Source of the DNA: Tanypteryx hageni
Lineage: Eukaryota; Arthropoda; Insecta; Odonata; Petaluridae
NCBI GenBank assembly: GCA_028673005.1
Contig: CM054113.1
Location: 39,002,117-39,066,116 of the forward strand
Length of the DNA stretch: 64,000 nucleotides
Direction: 5' to 3'
The notes under the pieces were generated by a model. That model had not been told where the DNA came from and did not search any database. It saw only the letters and a program-made list of their open reading frames with translations. Positions 12,319 through 24,819 of the stretch are shown piece by piece (positions within the stretch are counted from its first letter, which is position 1; each line of letters opens with the position of its first letter). The position numbers and the translations under genes were made by a program.

Positions 12319-13017
12319 ACTTTCTCCATACGTAGTATAGGGGAAAGTATTGTTTTCATGAAAAAAAATCGATTTCGAGTTTTCAACGAAAATACATGTT
12401 TTGAGGTCCCCTGAACACATTTTGACCATTTTCTCGATGATGTCTGTATGTGTATGTGACAGCTTTTTTGTGGGTGCTCTTAACTCAAAAACTGTTAATC
12501 AGGTCAATGCGAAATTTTATATTTAACATTTTATGAAAGTCACAAGAACTGATTAGTTTTTGGTAAATGTCGGTCAACCGGAAGTGGATGTTTACTCTAG
12601 TCACTTATCCGTTATTTTGAAATATTTGCTTTAATATTTGGTATATGTAAAAAATGTACTGGAATAAAAGTTGTAGGAAATTTAATTTTCTACAACCTTT
12701 GTTTGAAACATTTTCCCATTAATGCTTTGTTTAAGAGATATCTTATGTTTTAGCTACCACCACAATGCCACTTACCGACGACTATTGTTAACAATTGACG
12801 CTTAGTTACGTCTTAGTAACGCTCCTTTTTATTTTGTTAATTGTTGGAGCTTTGTGGCTTATCCAATATCAAGGCTATGGTTTGAGTTTATTTATGTTCT
12901 TTGGTGAGTCTAAAATTTTCTCGCAGTTTCTTAAAATATTTATTTTGTAACCTATTTGGAATATTTAGAAATATTACAGGAATGGAGAAAGTCATGTGGT
13001 GTCCGCATCAGATTTTT
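12319..13017 (+). mobile_element. HINE-like interspersed element, copy A
   Basis: This sequence aligns along its whole length with 39725-40426 on the opposite strand (copy B). Shared landmarks include 'gaggtcccctgaacaca' (here) / 'ggggacctcaaaatg' (B, reverse) and a 'gttgtaggaaatttaattt' block. The left end forms a hairpin: ACTTTCTCC, inner ATAC-GTA-GTAT, then GGGGAAAGT. It is followed by 'gatgtctgtatgtgtatgtg' and a block 'aactcaaaaactgttaatc...gaaatttta', matching DINE-1 architecture. An inverted 'ggagaaagt' motif lies near the right end (12984-12992), but homology between copies continues about 25 bp past it. Non-coding. Confidence 0.75.
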
Positions 13018-14189
13018 ATTTTATTTAAACGCTGTTGACTTCTCATTTTTTGTATCCGAATTCCGTAAACGTAACGTTAAGTGTGAGCTGTGCGGGACGC
13101 ATACATTTAAGGATACGAAGTGCTGCAAATTTCCTAGATCAAGGATAATAGATTAAAATGCTGGCCCATTGCATTTGTAATTGTAATCTACAGTTATCCG
13201 AAAATTGTCAATGGAAGCGCGTAGCATAGGACATCAGCCCTTTATTCTTTATTCTTAATTGACTTCGGAGATAATAAAAATATCGGTCCTAGCGATCAAT
13301 CCGTAGTGCTTTTTCCCAGATTGCTTGTGTGTTATTAACAAAATTGCCATTTGGAAATCATATACCGCTGCTGTTCATTGCGTGTTTCGTCTCTCTATGT
13401 GTGCTTAATCATCAGTTGGTGCTAGCATGGATTTTCCCTATCATAGCTTTCAAGTCTTAGCATAATTTTGGTCATATCTAAATTTGAAGTCTCTAAGTGA
13501 CAAAAATCGTAATGTTAAATTCATTATTTTTCCGTTGCGGTATCTACCGTATATACTCTTGTATAGGTCGAGGTTTTAAGACCAAATACTTAGCGAAAAC
13601 CTTGGGGATCCACTTATACATTATAAATATTTTCGATGGGTTTAAACCTATGACTTGGTTTGCTCTGCGGTTATTAAAATTTGATAAAATTTACATCCTC
13701 GTTGTACTTTAACTGTATCGATAACTGTCGAATATTTAAATACCGATGTATATAGAAAGAATAAGTTACTATATAATTTGGTGATCCTAAGTCGATCCCT
13801 GATGCTTAGCAAATAATTAAGCACTTTTGGTAAACCTAACGTTCGTTAACGTGACGGCGGCAAGACAGAAAACTGGCAGTAAGACAGATATGGTAACTCA
13901 TTAACATGTAAATAAAGAAACACTTCATCGGTTATTCGCGGAAAGGCAACGCCTACCTCGAAGCGTCGCAGGTTAAATTAGTATCGCCGAAGTATTTATG
14001 GTTTAAAAATTATGGTACTGTGCGCATAACCGGGGCGAAGGTAAACAAGGCGACGAGAAATCGAACTACCAGGAGGAAAAACGGAAGACAAACTTAAATA
14101 TAAGATTTCGAGGTTTGTAATGTAAGGGGAGACGTAAAATTCTTTATTGTAACGTCGGCGGCGCTAGCGTCGCTTCGTTTACCTTTTGC
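13018..14189. other. Gene-free interval
   Basis: Nothing supportable. AT-rich at 13140-13830; the part at 13840-14180 contains more CpG. Confidence 0.5.
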
Positions 14190-14193
14190 ATCC

Positions 14194-14575
14194 TTTCCTT
14201 CCACGCTCACATTTGCCCTCACCGAGATATTGTACTACGCACTCATACCTACGTATTACGGATGAAACTTGGTTAATGGTTAGTTTGGTTTTCTTTCCAC
14301 GTTCACATTTGCCCTCACCGAGATATTGTACTACGCACTCATACCTACGTATTACGGATATTTGAAACTTACGAAATATTACGCTTCCCCACCGGGTTGG
14401 ATTGGTTAGGGATTAGAATGGTTAGGGATTGGATTGGTTAAGGATTGGATTGGTTAAGGATTGGATTGGTTCGAGGTTGGATTGGTTAGGGGTTGGATTG
14501 GTTAGGGGTTGGATTGGTTAGGGGTTGGCTTGGTTTTCCTTCCACGTTCATATTTGCACTCTCCGAGGGGTAGGT
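14194..14575 (+). repeat. Compound repeat: 65-70 bp block in three copies around a 16-bp minisatellite
   Basis: The block containing 'cacatttgccctcaccgag' and 'tgtactacgcactcatacc' is present at 14194-14263 and almost identically at 14290-14359. A truncated third copy starts at about 14531 ('ttccttccacgttcatattt'). Between copies 2 and 3, positions 14394-14530 are tandem copies of a 16-bp unit, ggattggttaggggtt, with variants (ttaagg, ttagggatt). A short 'ggttaatggttag' precedes copy 2, so block plus minisatellite may once have been a longer repeat unit. Confidence 0.85.
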
Positions 14576-15699
14576 TCCTCCGTTCCTCTTCCAAAAACGT
14601 GCGAAACGGATTTCCTAGGACCACGTAGTACATCTTTTTCGTCAATTTCGACACCTATCCTTCGCGGTCCAACGTACGTTTTGTTCGCTGTTTTCCTTTA
14701 CAAAGATAGCTTCTGAATGAGCGCCGGGACGAAATACGAAGTCTATTCTGAGTCATTCGATCTGTCACAAAGGCGTATGTAATGTAATGAATTTTGATGT
14801 TATGCAGTGGCGCTGTGGGAGACAGCAGACTGCTTCTCTGCTACTTTGACACGACGTAGTTATATCGGACTAAGGGAACTTAATGGATCAACACGTATTG
14901 AATACAAAAAAAATTCGTTCTAATATACCTGAAAATCTGGACTCGACTTACACACAAGATATACGGAAAAATTAATGAAAAAATCTGGTGTCGACCCATA
15001 CACGAGTATATACGATAATTATGTTAAGTTTATTCGGTTGTCTCTAATTAGGATGTCGTGATAACAGATACCGCCTCGATAATTTTTGGACTTCGAAAAA
15101 AGGAACAACATCAAGCTGAGACATTTTCTTCTTCAGCAGCTCGTGAAAAAGAAAGAGCCCGTGTCATTCTTCTTCGGTGCGCCATCACGATCATTTGCCC
15201 GAATCGAGCGCATCCTTTCCGCTGGTTAAACAGCGAACCACGTGAAGCGGAATTTCTTCTTCGAGCTCAAAATGTTTTCGTCTCTTCGTTCCACCGTCCA
15301 CGACTGGTTCCTACTGCGTTACCCGAGTTACAGAATTTTTATTTTTCGACTTCTCAGCTATAGACGTCTTATCTGCCGCCGTTGCTTATCTATCCCCCTT
15401 CGTCGCGTAGCATTCCATATCGAGTCGTACATTTTCACCGTCGTCGATTTGATTTCACGGTTTCGTCGATGCGTTCGCCTCCGGCCGCAGGATCGATCTC
15501 GTTTTTTTTCATCGCATTACAATTTTTTGGGTGAAGATTTCGGGTTTTTTTCTCCTCTACCTCCCTTCCGTTTTATATTTTCCCCTTACGCATACCCTCG
15601 TAATCCTCCTCCCCCCTCCGTTTCAGCATTATACCGAAGCGATTCGAGGCCTCATCCAATGAAGCCTTTCCCGCATACTATCTCCATTACTTCTTCCTA
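14576..15699. other. Gene-free interval
   Basis: No gene recognised. The left part of a long open frame (15242-15720) encodes a leader with no familiar motif before it enters the satellite array, so I do not call it a gene. Confidence 0.5.
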
Positions 15700-15736
15700 C
15701 ACATCCGCCCTTCCACCCTCGCCTCCCCCTTCCTCC

Positions 15737-16305
15737 CACACCCTCTCTCTCCCTCCCTCCCACACCCTCTCTCTCCCTCCCTCCCACACCCTCTCTCTCC
15801 CTCCCTCCCACACCCTCTCTCTCCCTCCCTCCCACACCCTCTCTCTCCCTCCCTCCCACACCCTCTCTCTCCCTCCCTCCCACACCCTCTCTCTCCCTCC
15901 CTCCCACACCCTCTCTCTCCCTCCCTCCCACACCCTCTCTCTCCCTCCCTCCCACACCCTCTCTCTCCCTCCCTCCCACACCCTCTCTCTCCCTCCCTCC
16001 CACACCCTCTCTCTCCCTCCCTCCCACACCCTCTCTCTCCCTCCCTCCCACACCCTCTCCCTCCCTCCCTCCCACACCCTCTCCCTCCCTCCCTCCCACA
16101 CCCTCTCCCTCCCTCCCTCCCACACCCTCTCCCTCCCTCCCTCCCACACCCTCTCCCTCCCTCCCTCCCACACCCTCTCCCTCCCTCCCTCCCACACCCT
16201 CTCCCTCCCTCCCTCCCACACCCTCTCCTTCCCTCCCTCCCACACCCTCTCTCTCCCTCCCTCCCACACCCTCTCTCTCCCTCCCTCCCACACCCTCTCT
16301 CTCCC
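15737..16305 (+). repeat. 24-bp polypyrimidine minisatellite, about 23 units
   Basis: The unit is 24 bp (cacaccctctctctccctcc plus ctcc) and repeats almost without error for about 560 bp. Because 24 is a multiple of 3, every frame stays open, producing artificial repeats of SHTLSLPP on + and G/E/R-rich frames on -. A T-to-C variant (ctctccctcc) occupies a continuous block of units at about 16046-16215, with one ctctccttcc unit at about 16225; the outer units keep ctctctctcc. Clustering of one variant indicates recent local expansion or conversion. Confidence 0.95.
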
Positions 16306-17565
16306 CCTCTCTCTCCCCCTCACTCTCCCCCTCTCTCTCCCCCCCCTCTCTCCCCCCCCTCTCTCCCCCCCCTCTCTCCCCCCCCCTCTCTCCCCCCCTC
16401 TCCCCCCCCCTCTCTCCCCCCCCTCTCTCCCCCCCCTCTCTCCCCCTCACTCTCCCCCTCACTCCCCCCCCCCTCTCTCCCCCCTCACTCTCCCCCTCTC
16501 TCTCCCCCCTCACTCTCCCCCTCTCTCTCCCCCCCCTCTCTCCCCCTCTCTCTCCCCCCCCTCTCTCCCCCCCCTCTCTCCCCCCCCCCTCCTCTCTCCC
16601 CCCTCTCTCCCCCACTCTCTCTCCCCCACTCTCTCCCCCACTCTCTCTCCCCCCACTCTCTCCCCCCTCTCTCTCTCCCCCCTCTCTCTCTCCCCCCCTC
16701 TCTCTCTCCCCCCCTCTCTCTCCCCCCCTCTCTCTCCCCCCTCTCTCTCTCCCCCCCTCTCTCTCCCCCCCCCCCCTCTCTCTCTCCCCCCTCTCTCTCT
16801 CCCCCCCTCTCTCTCTCCCCCCTCTCTCTCCCCCCCTCTCTCTCCCCCCTCTCTCTCCCCCCTCTCTCTCCCCCCTCTCTCTCCCCCCCTCTCTCTCCCC
16901 CCTCTTTCTCCCCCCTCTCTCTCCCCCCTCTCTCCCCCCTCTCTCTCCCCCCCCTCCCACACTCTCTCTCCCTCCCTCCCACACTCTCTCTCCCTCCCAC
17001 ACTCTCTCTCCACCTCTCTCTCTCTCTCTCTCCCTCCCTCCCGCACCCTATCTCTCTCTTCCCCTCCCTCCCCCCTCTCCCCCCCTCTCTCTCCCCACCT
17101 CTTTCCCCCCCCCTCTCCCCCCCTCTCTCTCCCCCCCTCTCTCTCTCCCCCCCTCTCTCTCTCCCCCTCTCTCTCTCCTCCCCCTCTCTCCCCCTCTCTC
17201 CCCCTCTCTCTCTCCTCCCCCTCTCTCCCCCCCTCTCTCTCTCCCCCCCCCTCTCTCTCTCTCCCCCCCAACAAAGACGATTATCTATCTATCTATCTAT
17301 CTCTCTCTCCCCCTCCTCTCTCTCTCTCCCCCTCTCTCTCTCCCCCTCTCTCTCCCTCCCTCCCACACTCTCTCCCCCCCCTCTCTCCCCCTCTCTCTCC
17401 CTCCCTCCCACACTCTCTCTCCCTCCCACACTCTCTCTCCACCTCTCTCTCTCTCTCTCTCCCTCCCTCCCGCACCCTATCTCTCTCTTCCCCTCCCTCC
17501 CGCACCCTATCTCTCTCTTCCCCTCCCTCCCACACCCTCTCTCTCCCCCTCCCTCCCTTTTTATT
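16306..17565 (+). repeat. Polypyrimidine C/CT low-complexity tract with an internal duplication
   Basis: Continuous CCCCCCTCTCT-type sequence, with short excursions only. A block of roughly 110 bp, including 'ctccctcccacactctctct' and 'cgcaccctatctctctcttc', occurs at about 16961-17070 and again at about 17396-17520. A short TATC microsatellite interrupts it at 17280-17304. Together with the 24-bp array this is about 1.8 kb of nearly pure pyrimidine on one strand, a likely H-DNA and G-quadruplex former and a probable assembly problem area. Confidence 0.9.
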
Positions 17566-17689
17566 CCTCCTGCCTAAGTCCCTTGCAGCCGGTCCCGTCT
17601 AATCGACCCGTCGCGGCCTAACGGACAACAGGTTGTCAGTCTGATGGAAAAGGGGGGCGGGGCCGGTCCCAGGAGTAGAGGAAGGGAGA

Positions 17690-17800
17690 GGTAAGGAGAG
17701 AGAGAGAGAGAGAGTGAGTGAGTGAGTGAGTGAGAGAGTGTGTGTGAGAGAGAGAGAAAGACAGAAAGAAAGAGGGAGGGAGAAAAGAAGGGGGAGAGAG
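17690..17800 (+). repeat. AG / GAGT microsatellite
   Basis: Purine-rich on the + strand: (AG)n at 17697-17714, (GTGA)n at 17715-17732, then AG and AAGA runs. The strand bias is opposite to that of the neighbouring tract. Confidence 0.9.
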
Positions 17801-18234
17801 CAGAGAAGCAGTCACCGTGGGATGAGAGCAAGGGAATGGGGCGTGAAGAATGTTGCATCGGTACGGTTGAGCGCTTGTGTGGTCCTCTTCTTGCATGGAA
17901 GGAGGCTCTTTATTCACCTCTGTGAATCCTGAAGGGCTCTGAGTCGCGGTCATGTTTCCGTGACTCTCAGCCTCTTTCTTCTTCCCCATCTCCCCCCGCC
18001 ATGATCCTTCGCTTGACCGCCTGGCGAAACTGCGTGTTTCTATCTCCCTCTCCCATGTCGTGGAGTTGCACTCTGGTTAATTGATATTCATCGATTTACG
18101 CGCATAAATTCTCGTTGTTACGTTTGAGTTGTCATTGCGAGCCAGTGAAGTATAATGTCTCGGATAATTAAAGCTTAGACGTAGTTTAACCTGGATTTTG
18201 ATTAGCTTTTTGAGCGTAAATCTATATTAGTTAA

Positions 18235-19703
18235 CCCTGGAATGATACCCATATTAAAGTTACACTAATGCTACCCTAGGTACTGGTGCACCCCAATAAA
18301 ATGCATTGAAATAGTTGCAACTAAAAATTCATTTAACAAAAAATTCATAAATTTTGTTTTAATTTATACATAATCTTCTTCTTGATATTTAGTAATTAAA
18401 AAATATTCCATTCAGTCGGGAGAGTTTTTTGGTGGATTAAACAAATATACTTAATGCGGCGCACTCACTGTGTTCGGCTCTTCCTTTCCTTACTCCTCGG
18501 GCAAAACAAACATCTTCCTAGGGATGTATTCCTTGGTACTTCTGGTGCCTGGGATGAGTCAGGGTTCGCAACCCGCATTATAGTCTCATGGAGTTGGCGG
18601 GGTCAAGTCACGCATTGTAAGCGGGCTATCATATGTGGTGTGATTAGATCAAGAGCAAGTTTTTTTTTCAAGGAACGTCTATTTCTGATCTTTTCCTGAA
18701 ACGTTGGATCCATTTAGAAGGATCATTGAATTGATCCCTACATTATTCAATATATCATAGAACAAGCATAAGGGTCAGTCTTGTTTTCCTTGAGCAAGAA
18801 TATGTATGGCACAATTGGTCAAGTGTGTCAACTCCATTTGTTTTATTATAGATATCTATTATTTCCGGTAGTGCAACGAAATTTGGCGGATCACCTTTAG
18901 AATGCATAGATGACAGTATTAATACAATTTTCTTTTTGGACTTTGGCGGGCAGTAAGACAGTAATGTTAAAATACCACTAAGCAAACAGTAGAATTTCTT
19001 TCCCCTTTTCCTGTAGTTAGGAATGATTCCCTCTTATCCTTTCCGAGAGTACCAACAACAGTCACTTTATACTCATCATGAAGTTTTCGAACTGTTTCTA
19101 CTGATGTAAACCAGTTGTCCAGAGTAGAGTTCCGGCTTGTCCCATGAAATGATGAGGTAAATTTTGTTGCGTAGTATTGTGCAACTGGCATATTATTAGG
19201 CGTAGAACCTTTGCCCGGAGGTTTATAATTCTGCATTTAATACATAAAACGTCTGACAATGAGTATCACAGCACATTATTTTTATGCTATGTTTGTCTGG
19301 CTTTGGGGGTATGTACATTTTAAAAAGCAGCACCCCCGAAAGCTCAACAACTTCTTCCAAGTTGTACCGTTTTTTTTATTCCTGCCGAGATGCCATTATT
19401 AAAAATTCGCTCCATATAGTTCTGAAAAATATAAAGTGATACTACTAGTAATGAAAATAAATAAGTTACTATGATAATAAAAAAGTACCTGACACTAATG
19501 TTACCCAGAGTAACTGATGTACCCCAGACGCTATATATCACAGAAAAGAAATCACGTGTGCACTCACCAATAGTCACTGCACGACTGTCAAATCAAACTA
19601 TGAAACTATGGGTAAACACAACAATGTGGTGCCATCTATTAAGAAAATATTTAATCATATATGCTTCGTGGGGTACACCAGTACCCCGGGTTGCATTCCA
19701 GAG
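18235..19703 (-). mobile_element. Defective piggyBac element with intact TTAA ends
   Basis: TTAA flanks lie at 18231-18234 and 19704-19707. The left terminus is CCCTGGAATGATACCC; the right, in reverse complement, is CTCTGGAATGCAACCC. A subterminal block is also inverted-repeated: GGTACTGGTGCACCCC on the left and GGTACTGGTGTACCCC on the right. This end organisation and the TTAA target are diagnostic of piggyBac. At 1469 bp it is well short of a full-length piggyBac (roughly 2.4 kb), so an internal part is deleted. Transposase remnants lie inside on the minus strand. Confidence 0.92.
18755..19345 (-). pseudogene. piggyBac transposase fragment (DDE_Tnp_1_7), frameshifted
   Basis: Reading the minus strand from about 19345 downward, pieces in different frames follow piggyBac transposase order. 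First comes a stretch like YIPPKPDKHSIKI. Then PVAQYYATKFTSSFHGTSRN, DNWFTSVETVRKLHDEYK and VVGTLGKDKRES (19236 to 18967). After a frameshift come PEIIDIYNKTNGVDTLDQ and CHTYSCSRKTR (18985 to 18755). DNWFTS and the GVDTLDQ/CHTYSCSRKTR segment are hallmark conserved blocks of the family. The N-terminal part and the cysteine-rich C-terminus are absent and at least two frameshifts are present, so no functional enzyme can be made. Confidence 0.88.
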
Positions 19704-19707
19704 TTAA

Positions 19708-22700
19708 TAAATTTTACGCTTCCTATAGGTTGAATATTATGCATGGAGTTGAATGTTTTTGGACTTGAAATAATTTAATTTTTTTCTATTTCTGATGATT
19801 AATAAATTATCCTACTTCTCATTTTAAAAAATCGAACTTCCTGCATAGCTTATCGTTAATGCTTTGATCGATGATGTTATCAACACTCGAAGAAATAGAA
19901 ATTCGTGCTAACGGAAATATAAATATGTGAACTATATATAAATACTGAACTTTAAAGGGCTTTGTCGTATTTCCTCATTCTTTGAATTCTCTTAAAAATT
20001 TTGACAGTTTATTGCTTCACTGTTTTTTTATAGTTTTATTCTTACCTCTGTTTTAACTTTTGATCCCTTGATTGAAGTTTTCCCTCCGTAGATTTTCTTC
20101 GCGGATTTATCTCGATTGCCCAACTTGCTGTGTATTTCCCGGATTCAGCCTTTCCTTAAATCCTTTAAGCTCCTCTCTTCTCTTTATTATATCTCAAACG
20201 CACCTCCAATTGCGCGCTGCCTTGGCGTCGCCCTCTTAAGGTGTCGTCGGTACAAAAATTATTGATTTCATTTCAAACTACTATTTTATCGAGTTCTCCG
20301 AAGTCAATGCTTCAATATTTAATTATACGGATTTAGTTCCCCAGGTCTTCGCTGAATTGCCGCGGAAACTGATTCTTATGTTGCTCAATCGATCAGTTAC
20401 GCTCTGCGCCTCAACTCCCCTTCTTTGTTTTTATCTCTGAGCGATTCTCGTGACAGTGATTCTTTGGTCACTCATACCGCTATCCTCCACTTCGAAGAAT
20501 TCCGCCACGTGAGTTCGCTTTGTTTATCCGACCTTTTCTTCATTTGTGCGATGACTGCCGAATTGTCCGTAGTTCTTAAAAACCGTCCCGCTTTCTTTAC
20601 TTTGAACTGACGCGGAGGATGATTACTTTTATTTATTATGTAATCTTATCTGGAAACGCTCGAAATCTTCTTATTGATCGGTATTCTTTCTAGTTCATTG
20701 ATTTACTTTTAGTGTTAAGTGCGAACCGTGTTAAAGTGTGTGCGTTGTTTGGTCAATGTTTTACATTTTCCCTTTGCTCCTCAATCCCAGGGATAGGTAG
20801 GAGGTGCAAATAATTGTCTGTCACTAACAAGTTAGGTTCTCCTATTGCGATCGCTGATAGCTCTAATGAAAAGCAGACCTATGTAACCCTTGCTCCTGCA
20901 ATCGATCTAAGCGTGTATCTTGTGGATCATGCCTTTCAGTACAGATTCTCATTTCAATTGTTTTATTTACCTCTTCGCTTACTCACTCCGAACTTCTTTT
21001 CTGTAGAATACTGAAAGACTCAGACGGCCACCCTATCTACATCATATAACGAAGACGTAACGCTTTATCTTAAGTAACGCTCTATCTTAAGATTGTCCTA
21101 CAAATCTAGCTGCTCCGCAATGAACATTTTCTTATTTCGGTATTTGAGGGAGGATTCCGAACGATTTAATCATGTGGATTTTGAACTGATGATGTACCGA
21201 GAAGCAGTTGGGATTTATTATTTTATCTAGCCCTGAAAATATTGGACTCTACACAACTAAGAATGCCATGTTACAAAGCAATATAGCGATTCTTGCCATT
21301 ATTTCCCGTTCCTGATCCAACATCTTCCTTTTCTCGTTTCCACACCCATGGTAGTTATGTTGGTGGAATGTTCGCTGAGGTCGATTCCCATTATTGGCAT
21401 CGCCTTTGTTATTATGAATGCGCTCTGCTTAATCCAATCAAGCATGCCGCGTTTGGGCAATGTGTTAGATATATTAAAGATTCCTCGACCATTCCTGAAG
21501 TTTGGATATTGCCTTACATTTTCCATTTCAATCTCATTTGGAAAGAGGTGTCGATTAAAAGTTACGAATTTGTCCTCCATGGCCGTTGGTAACAGTCATT
21601 GTGGCTAAATAATTTAATCTTAAAAATTTCCACACCTCTTGGGTGGGAAAAATTTACGCGTAGTAGTCTTATTCAGTGGTAATAATTTACGAAATATGTT
21701 TTCCTCCGTATTAAACTCGATGGACATTTAAAATGAATAATGGGCGAGGACTTGAAAAAAATAGCTTCATTTATATAATAATTTCCGTGGAAGATACTTA
21801 GGTAGTTGATTTTCATTTTTATCATTGTATAATTTTGTTTGCTTCGTTAGGACAGAAACCTTAAAATTTTTATCACATTTCATCCTGCCAAACAGCCTAA
21901 CTGCGGAAGATTGCCCTTCCCAATATATCAAATCAGGTCTCTTCAATAAGTTCTTTTGTGAATTAAAATTTAGTGTCTCCTGGTCCTCTTTTGTCAGGAC
22001 CGTCCCCTGCAAATATGGCTACTTAACTACGCTAACGAAGATACTTTTGCCGTAATTTATTTCTTTTGAGTGAAGTAGCAGGGCCACGGCGATTATTTTT
22101 ACTATAAAGGATCGTGATATTATAATTATTCCGAATTGGACGTTCTACCAAAACGTTACATTTCATTTGAGATTAGTTGGACGTGTTGATTTCGCCTGTC
22201 GAGAGGTGAATGCACCGGAATAGTCATTTCTGCCTCTATTGTGAATTCCTTAGCAGTTCAAGTCAGTTCCTTGTGCGGTTCAAGTCAGTTCCTTGTGCGG
22301 TTCCATCGTGTTTTGTTCCAAAAATAACGGTTGAAGGAACTAATTACGCCTCGAGATGATGGGGGAACTTGACGGGATTCAATCTGGGGATATGAAATTT
22401 CAGCGGGAACAAAGAGTCTTTTTTTCGAAACGGCGTAGTACGAATGCTTTTACGCCGCAGAATGGCCGGGGAAAACCTGGAATTACTTTCCTCATCGTCA
22501 TCGCGGTTTTTGGGATGTCGTGGCGGCTAACGCTTTCCCTTTCTCTTTCCCTCTCCTTCCCTTTTTCCTTTACACATTTCCCTTCCATCTCCTCTCTTAC
22601 TTTTCCCGTCTACCGCTCTCTTCCTTTCCCTCTCCTTCACCGTAAGCCACGTCATTCCTCCTTTCCATCTATCTCTGCACGTTTGCCCGACGAGGCGTTG

Positions 22701-23182
22701 CAAGGTTTCACATTTCTTCCGTAAATTGGAAGGGATCGATCGACGCGCGAGTTTAGAAGGCAGTCGCCCGCGGTTTATTTAATTGAGATAGACGAGAGAC
22801 GCTTTATCGCCCTAACCCTTAAGAGATTGGTTCCAACGGGTTCGGTGCGTTCGTCCTCCTTCCCTTCCTCCCCCCTTCTCCCTCCATCCAGTCGGCTGGG
22901 CGAGAGGGAATGCCGATTAGCGTGGCTGGAAGTCCGAGAGGAATAATCTTACACGATCATCGCAGATCACGGGGGCTTAACCGGCGGCGTGTCGATGAGA
23001 TGGGCAGATTTTGGAAAAATCTTCGGCGAATAAGTGATGGATTACACGTGATACGATGTGAAGGGTTTCGAACGTGTTGTGTTCTCTCGCTTTATGATTT
23101 TGATGTGTGGCGTTGAATTTCGGACGCAGAATTATTTTTCTGCAAATTTGCATTTTGTAAAATATTTCATTGCTTCATTTTC
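19708..23182. other. Gene-free interval
   Basis: No host gene or bounded element recognised. Positions 22255-22302 hold a 25-bp direct duplication ('caagtcagttccttgtgcgg' twice). Positions 22530-22680 and 22850-22890 are pyrimidine-rich. Open frames of 60-120 codons here overlap on both strands and show no family motif. Confidence 0.5.
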
Positions 23183-23310
23183 AGGCGTTTCGTTTCCAAC
23201 GTAAGCGCCTATTATCTTCGTTCTGCCCGTCCGTCCGTGTGCGTGTTCGTTCTCGGCTTCTACAGAACGGATTTTCATGAAATTTGGTAAATAGAACTTA
23301 TGGGCAAAGA
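23183..23310 (+). mobile_element. HINE-like terminus (hairpin + GTCY + conserved block)
   Basis: A strong hairpin at 23183-23210 has stem AGGCGTTT pairing with AAGCGCCT and inner stem CGTT/AACG around TCC. It is followed by 'tgcccgtccgtccgtgtgcg' and then 'ctacagaacggattttcatgaaatttggtaaat', split here only for description. This is the order seen at 10154, 12319, 41371 and 50939, with a different hairpin sequence. The right boundary is not resolved. Confidence 0.6.
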
Positions 23311-24819
23311 CAATATGAAAATGGCATAAATGGTTAACATAACTCAATAGGGTGCCGCTTTACCGGAAACAAAAAACGAACTTTTTCCTCATATCTAGTA
23401 AAATATTAGTCATATAAAAAAGGGTTCAAATAATATTTGTAGAACTAGCCAAATAAAATATTTCTTTCTCCATTTTTATCGTAGGAGTAGTCGTTGCCAT
23501 GAAAATCAAGCAAGAAAGTCGTAATTCACTTTGAAATGAGAAAAATTCATGCAAGGATACGTAATTGTTGTCAACGTAAACAATCTTCACAGTCAGGGAA
23601 GTAAATAAGATTTGTATTTTTTCTCATGTAATCGGTGACAAATGTATTTTACGGAATTTTAGCCTTAAAAACAGAACTTCAGGTTTAGTACGAATAGAAT
23701 GAAATCAGAAAAAGTTCTTATAATTTTTGCTTTTATTTTAAATTTACGAGAAAAATAGCCGAGTCTCTAGGAAATTTGACCTTGCTTCAACTGAGCCTGT
23801 TTCATTTTTTATATCTATCTTTCGACGAAATTTCTACGTGCTCCCGCAGGTGAATAACCGTCTCAAAATTTAATTAAATTAGGCTTGCTCAAAATGTTAC
23901 TCAGCAGATAGCTGAGAATACAGCTATCAAAAAATATGTACTCTAAGAACCACATGCACGTTTTATATTTTTATCAAAATCTGCACATAAACCCATTTCC
24001 GTAATTCAGAAGGCTGCTCCACAGAGTCAAGTTTTTAGTATTAATTTTTTAATGCAACTCAGTTCATCGTTACTTTTCTTTTCGATTTTATATCTAAATA
24101 AGATCATATAATGCCTTCATGGCTTATGTTTTCCAGACCTTCTTTCTTTCCTTATTAATAAAACTATTTGCTACGTTTTTCTTAATGAACTGCTAATTGC
24201 GCCTATGATGAAGATTTTAATGCATGCAGAGCCAGTGACATGTCTTCGAATATTATGTATTTTAAACCAAAGCAAAATTATGAAGTTCGGGTTGTTAGAT
24301 TAAATTTGTACATTACAATTGCGATTCGTATTTGCGCAGCGAAAAATAATGGGAAATGGAAAGAATTTTGTAACGCTGGTGAAAACGTAGATATTAAATT
24401 TGGGAATTACGTCCTAGGGACAATTATCTATCCACTCGAACCAGAATGGAATGGGTTCTCTTGTTCGGTGAATTCCAGAACTAACGAGATGCTATCCATT
24501 CAACCAGAAAAACGTCGCGGTTGCTCGTGCTGGATACTAAGGAGTGTGACTGCGGAATATAATTTCATAGGAAAAAATCTCATTTCCCTTAGGACATCGA
24601 AACGAGCAAGACGAAAAAGGGAAAAAAACATTTTACCATTCGCAATGTCGCGTGAGCATCTGGGTCGGTACAAAGAGGGAGTGGCTGCCACGTTTTGTGG
24701 GGTGGTGAGGCAGGCATTGCGACGGCCATTGCACACACTCTTGTACGGAGGATCGATAAATCTTATCTCTCGGGAGGTGTGTTGGGGGAGGTGGGTGCTA
24801 AGTGGAGCAGGTGGGCTGA
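23311..24819. other. Gene-free interval
   Basis: AT-rich on the left. A 258-codon open frame begins at 24240. Its second half is translated polypyrimidine, its first half resembles no family, and no splice or promoter context supports it, so I do not call it a gene. Confidence 0.45.

Noticed and set aside
15242..17602. 786-codon open frame on the + strand and several long G/E/R-rich frames on the - strand
   Set aside because: They exist because a 24-bp (multiple of 3) repeat and CT-only sequence contain no stop codons. No start context, domain or codon structure supports a protein.
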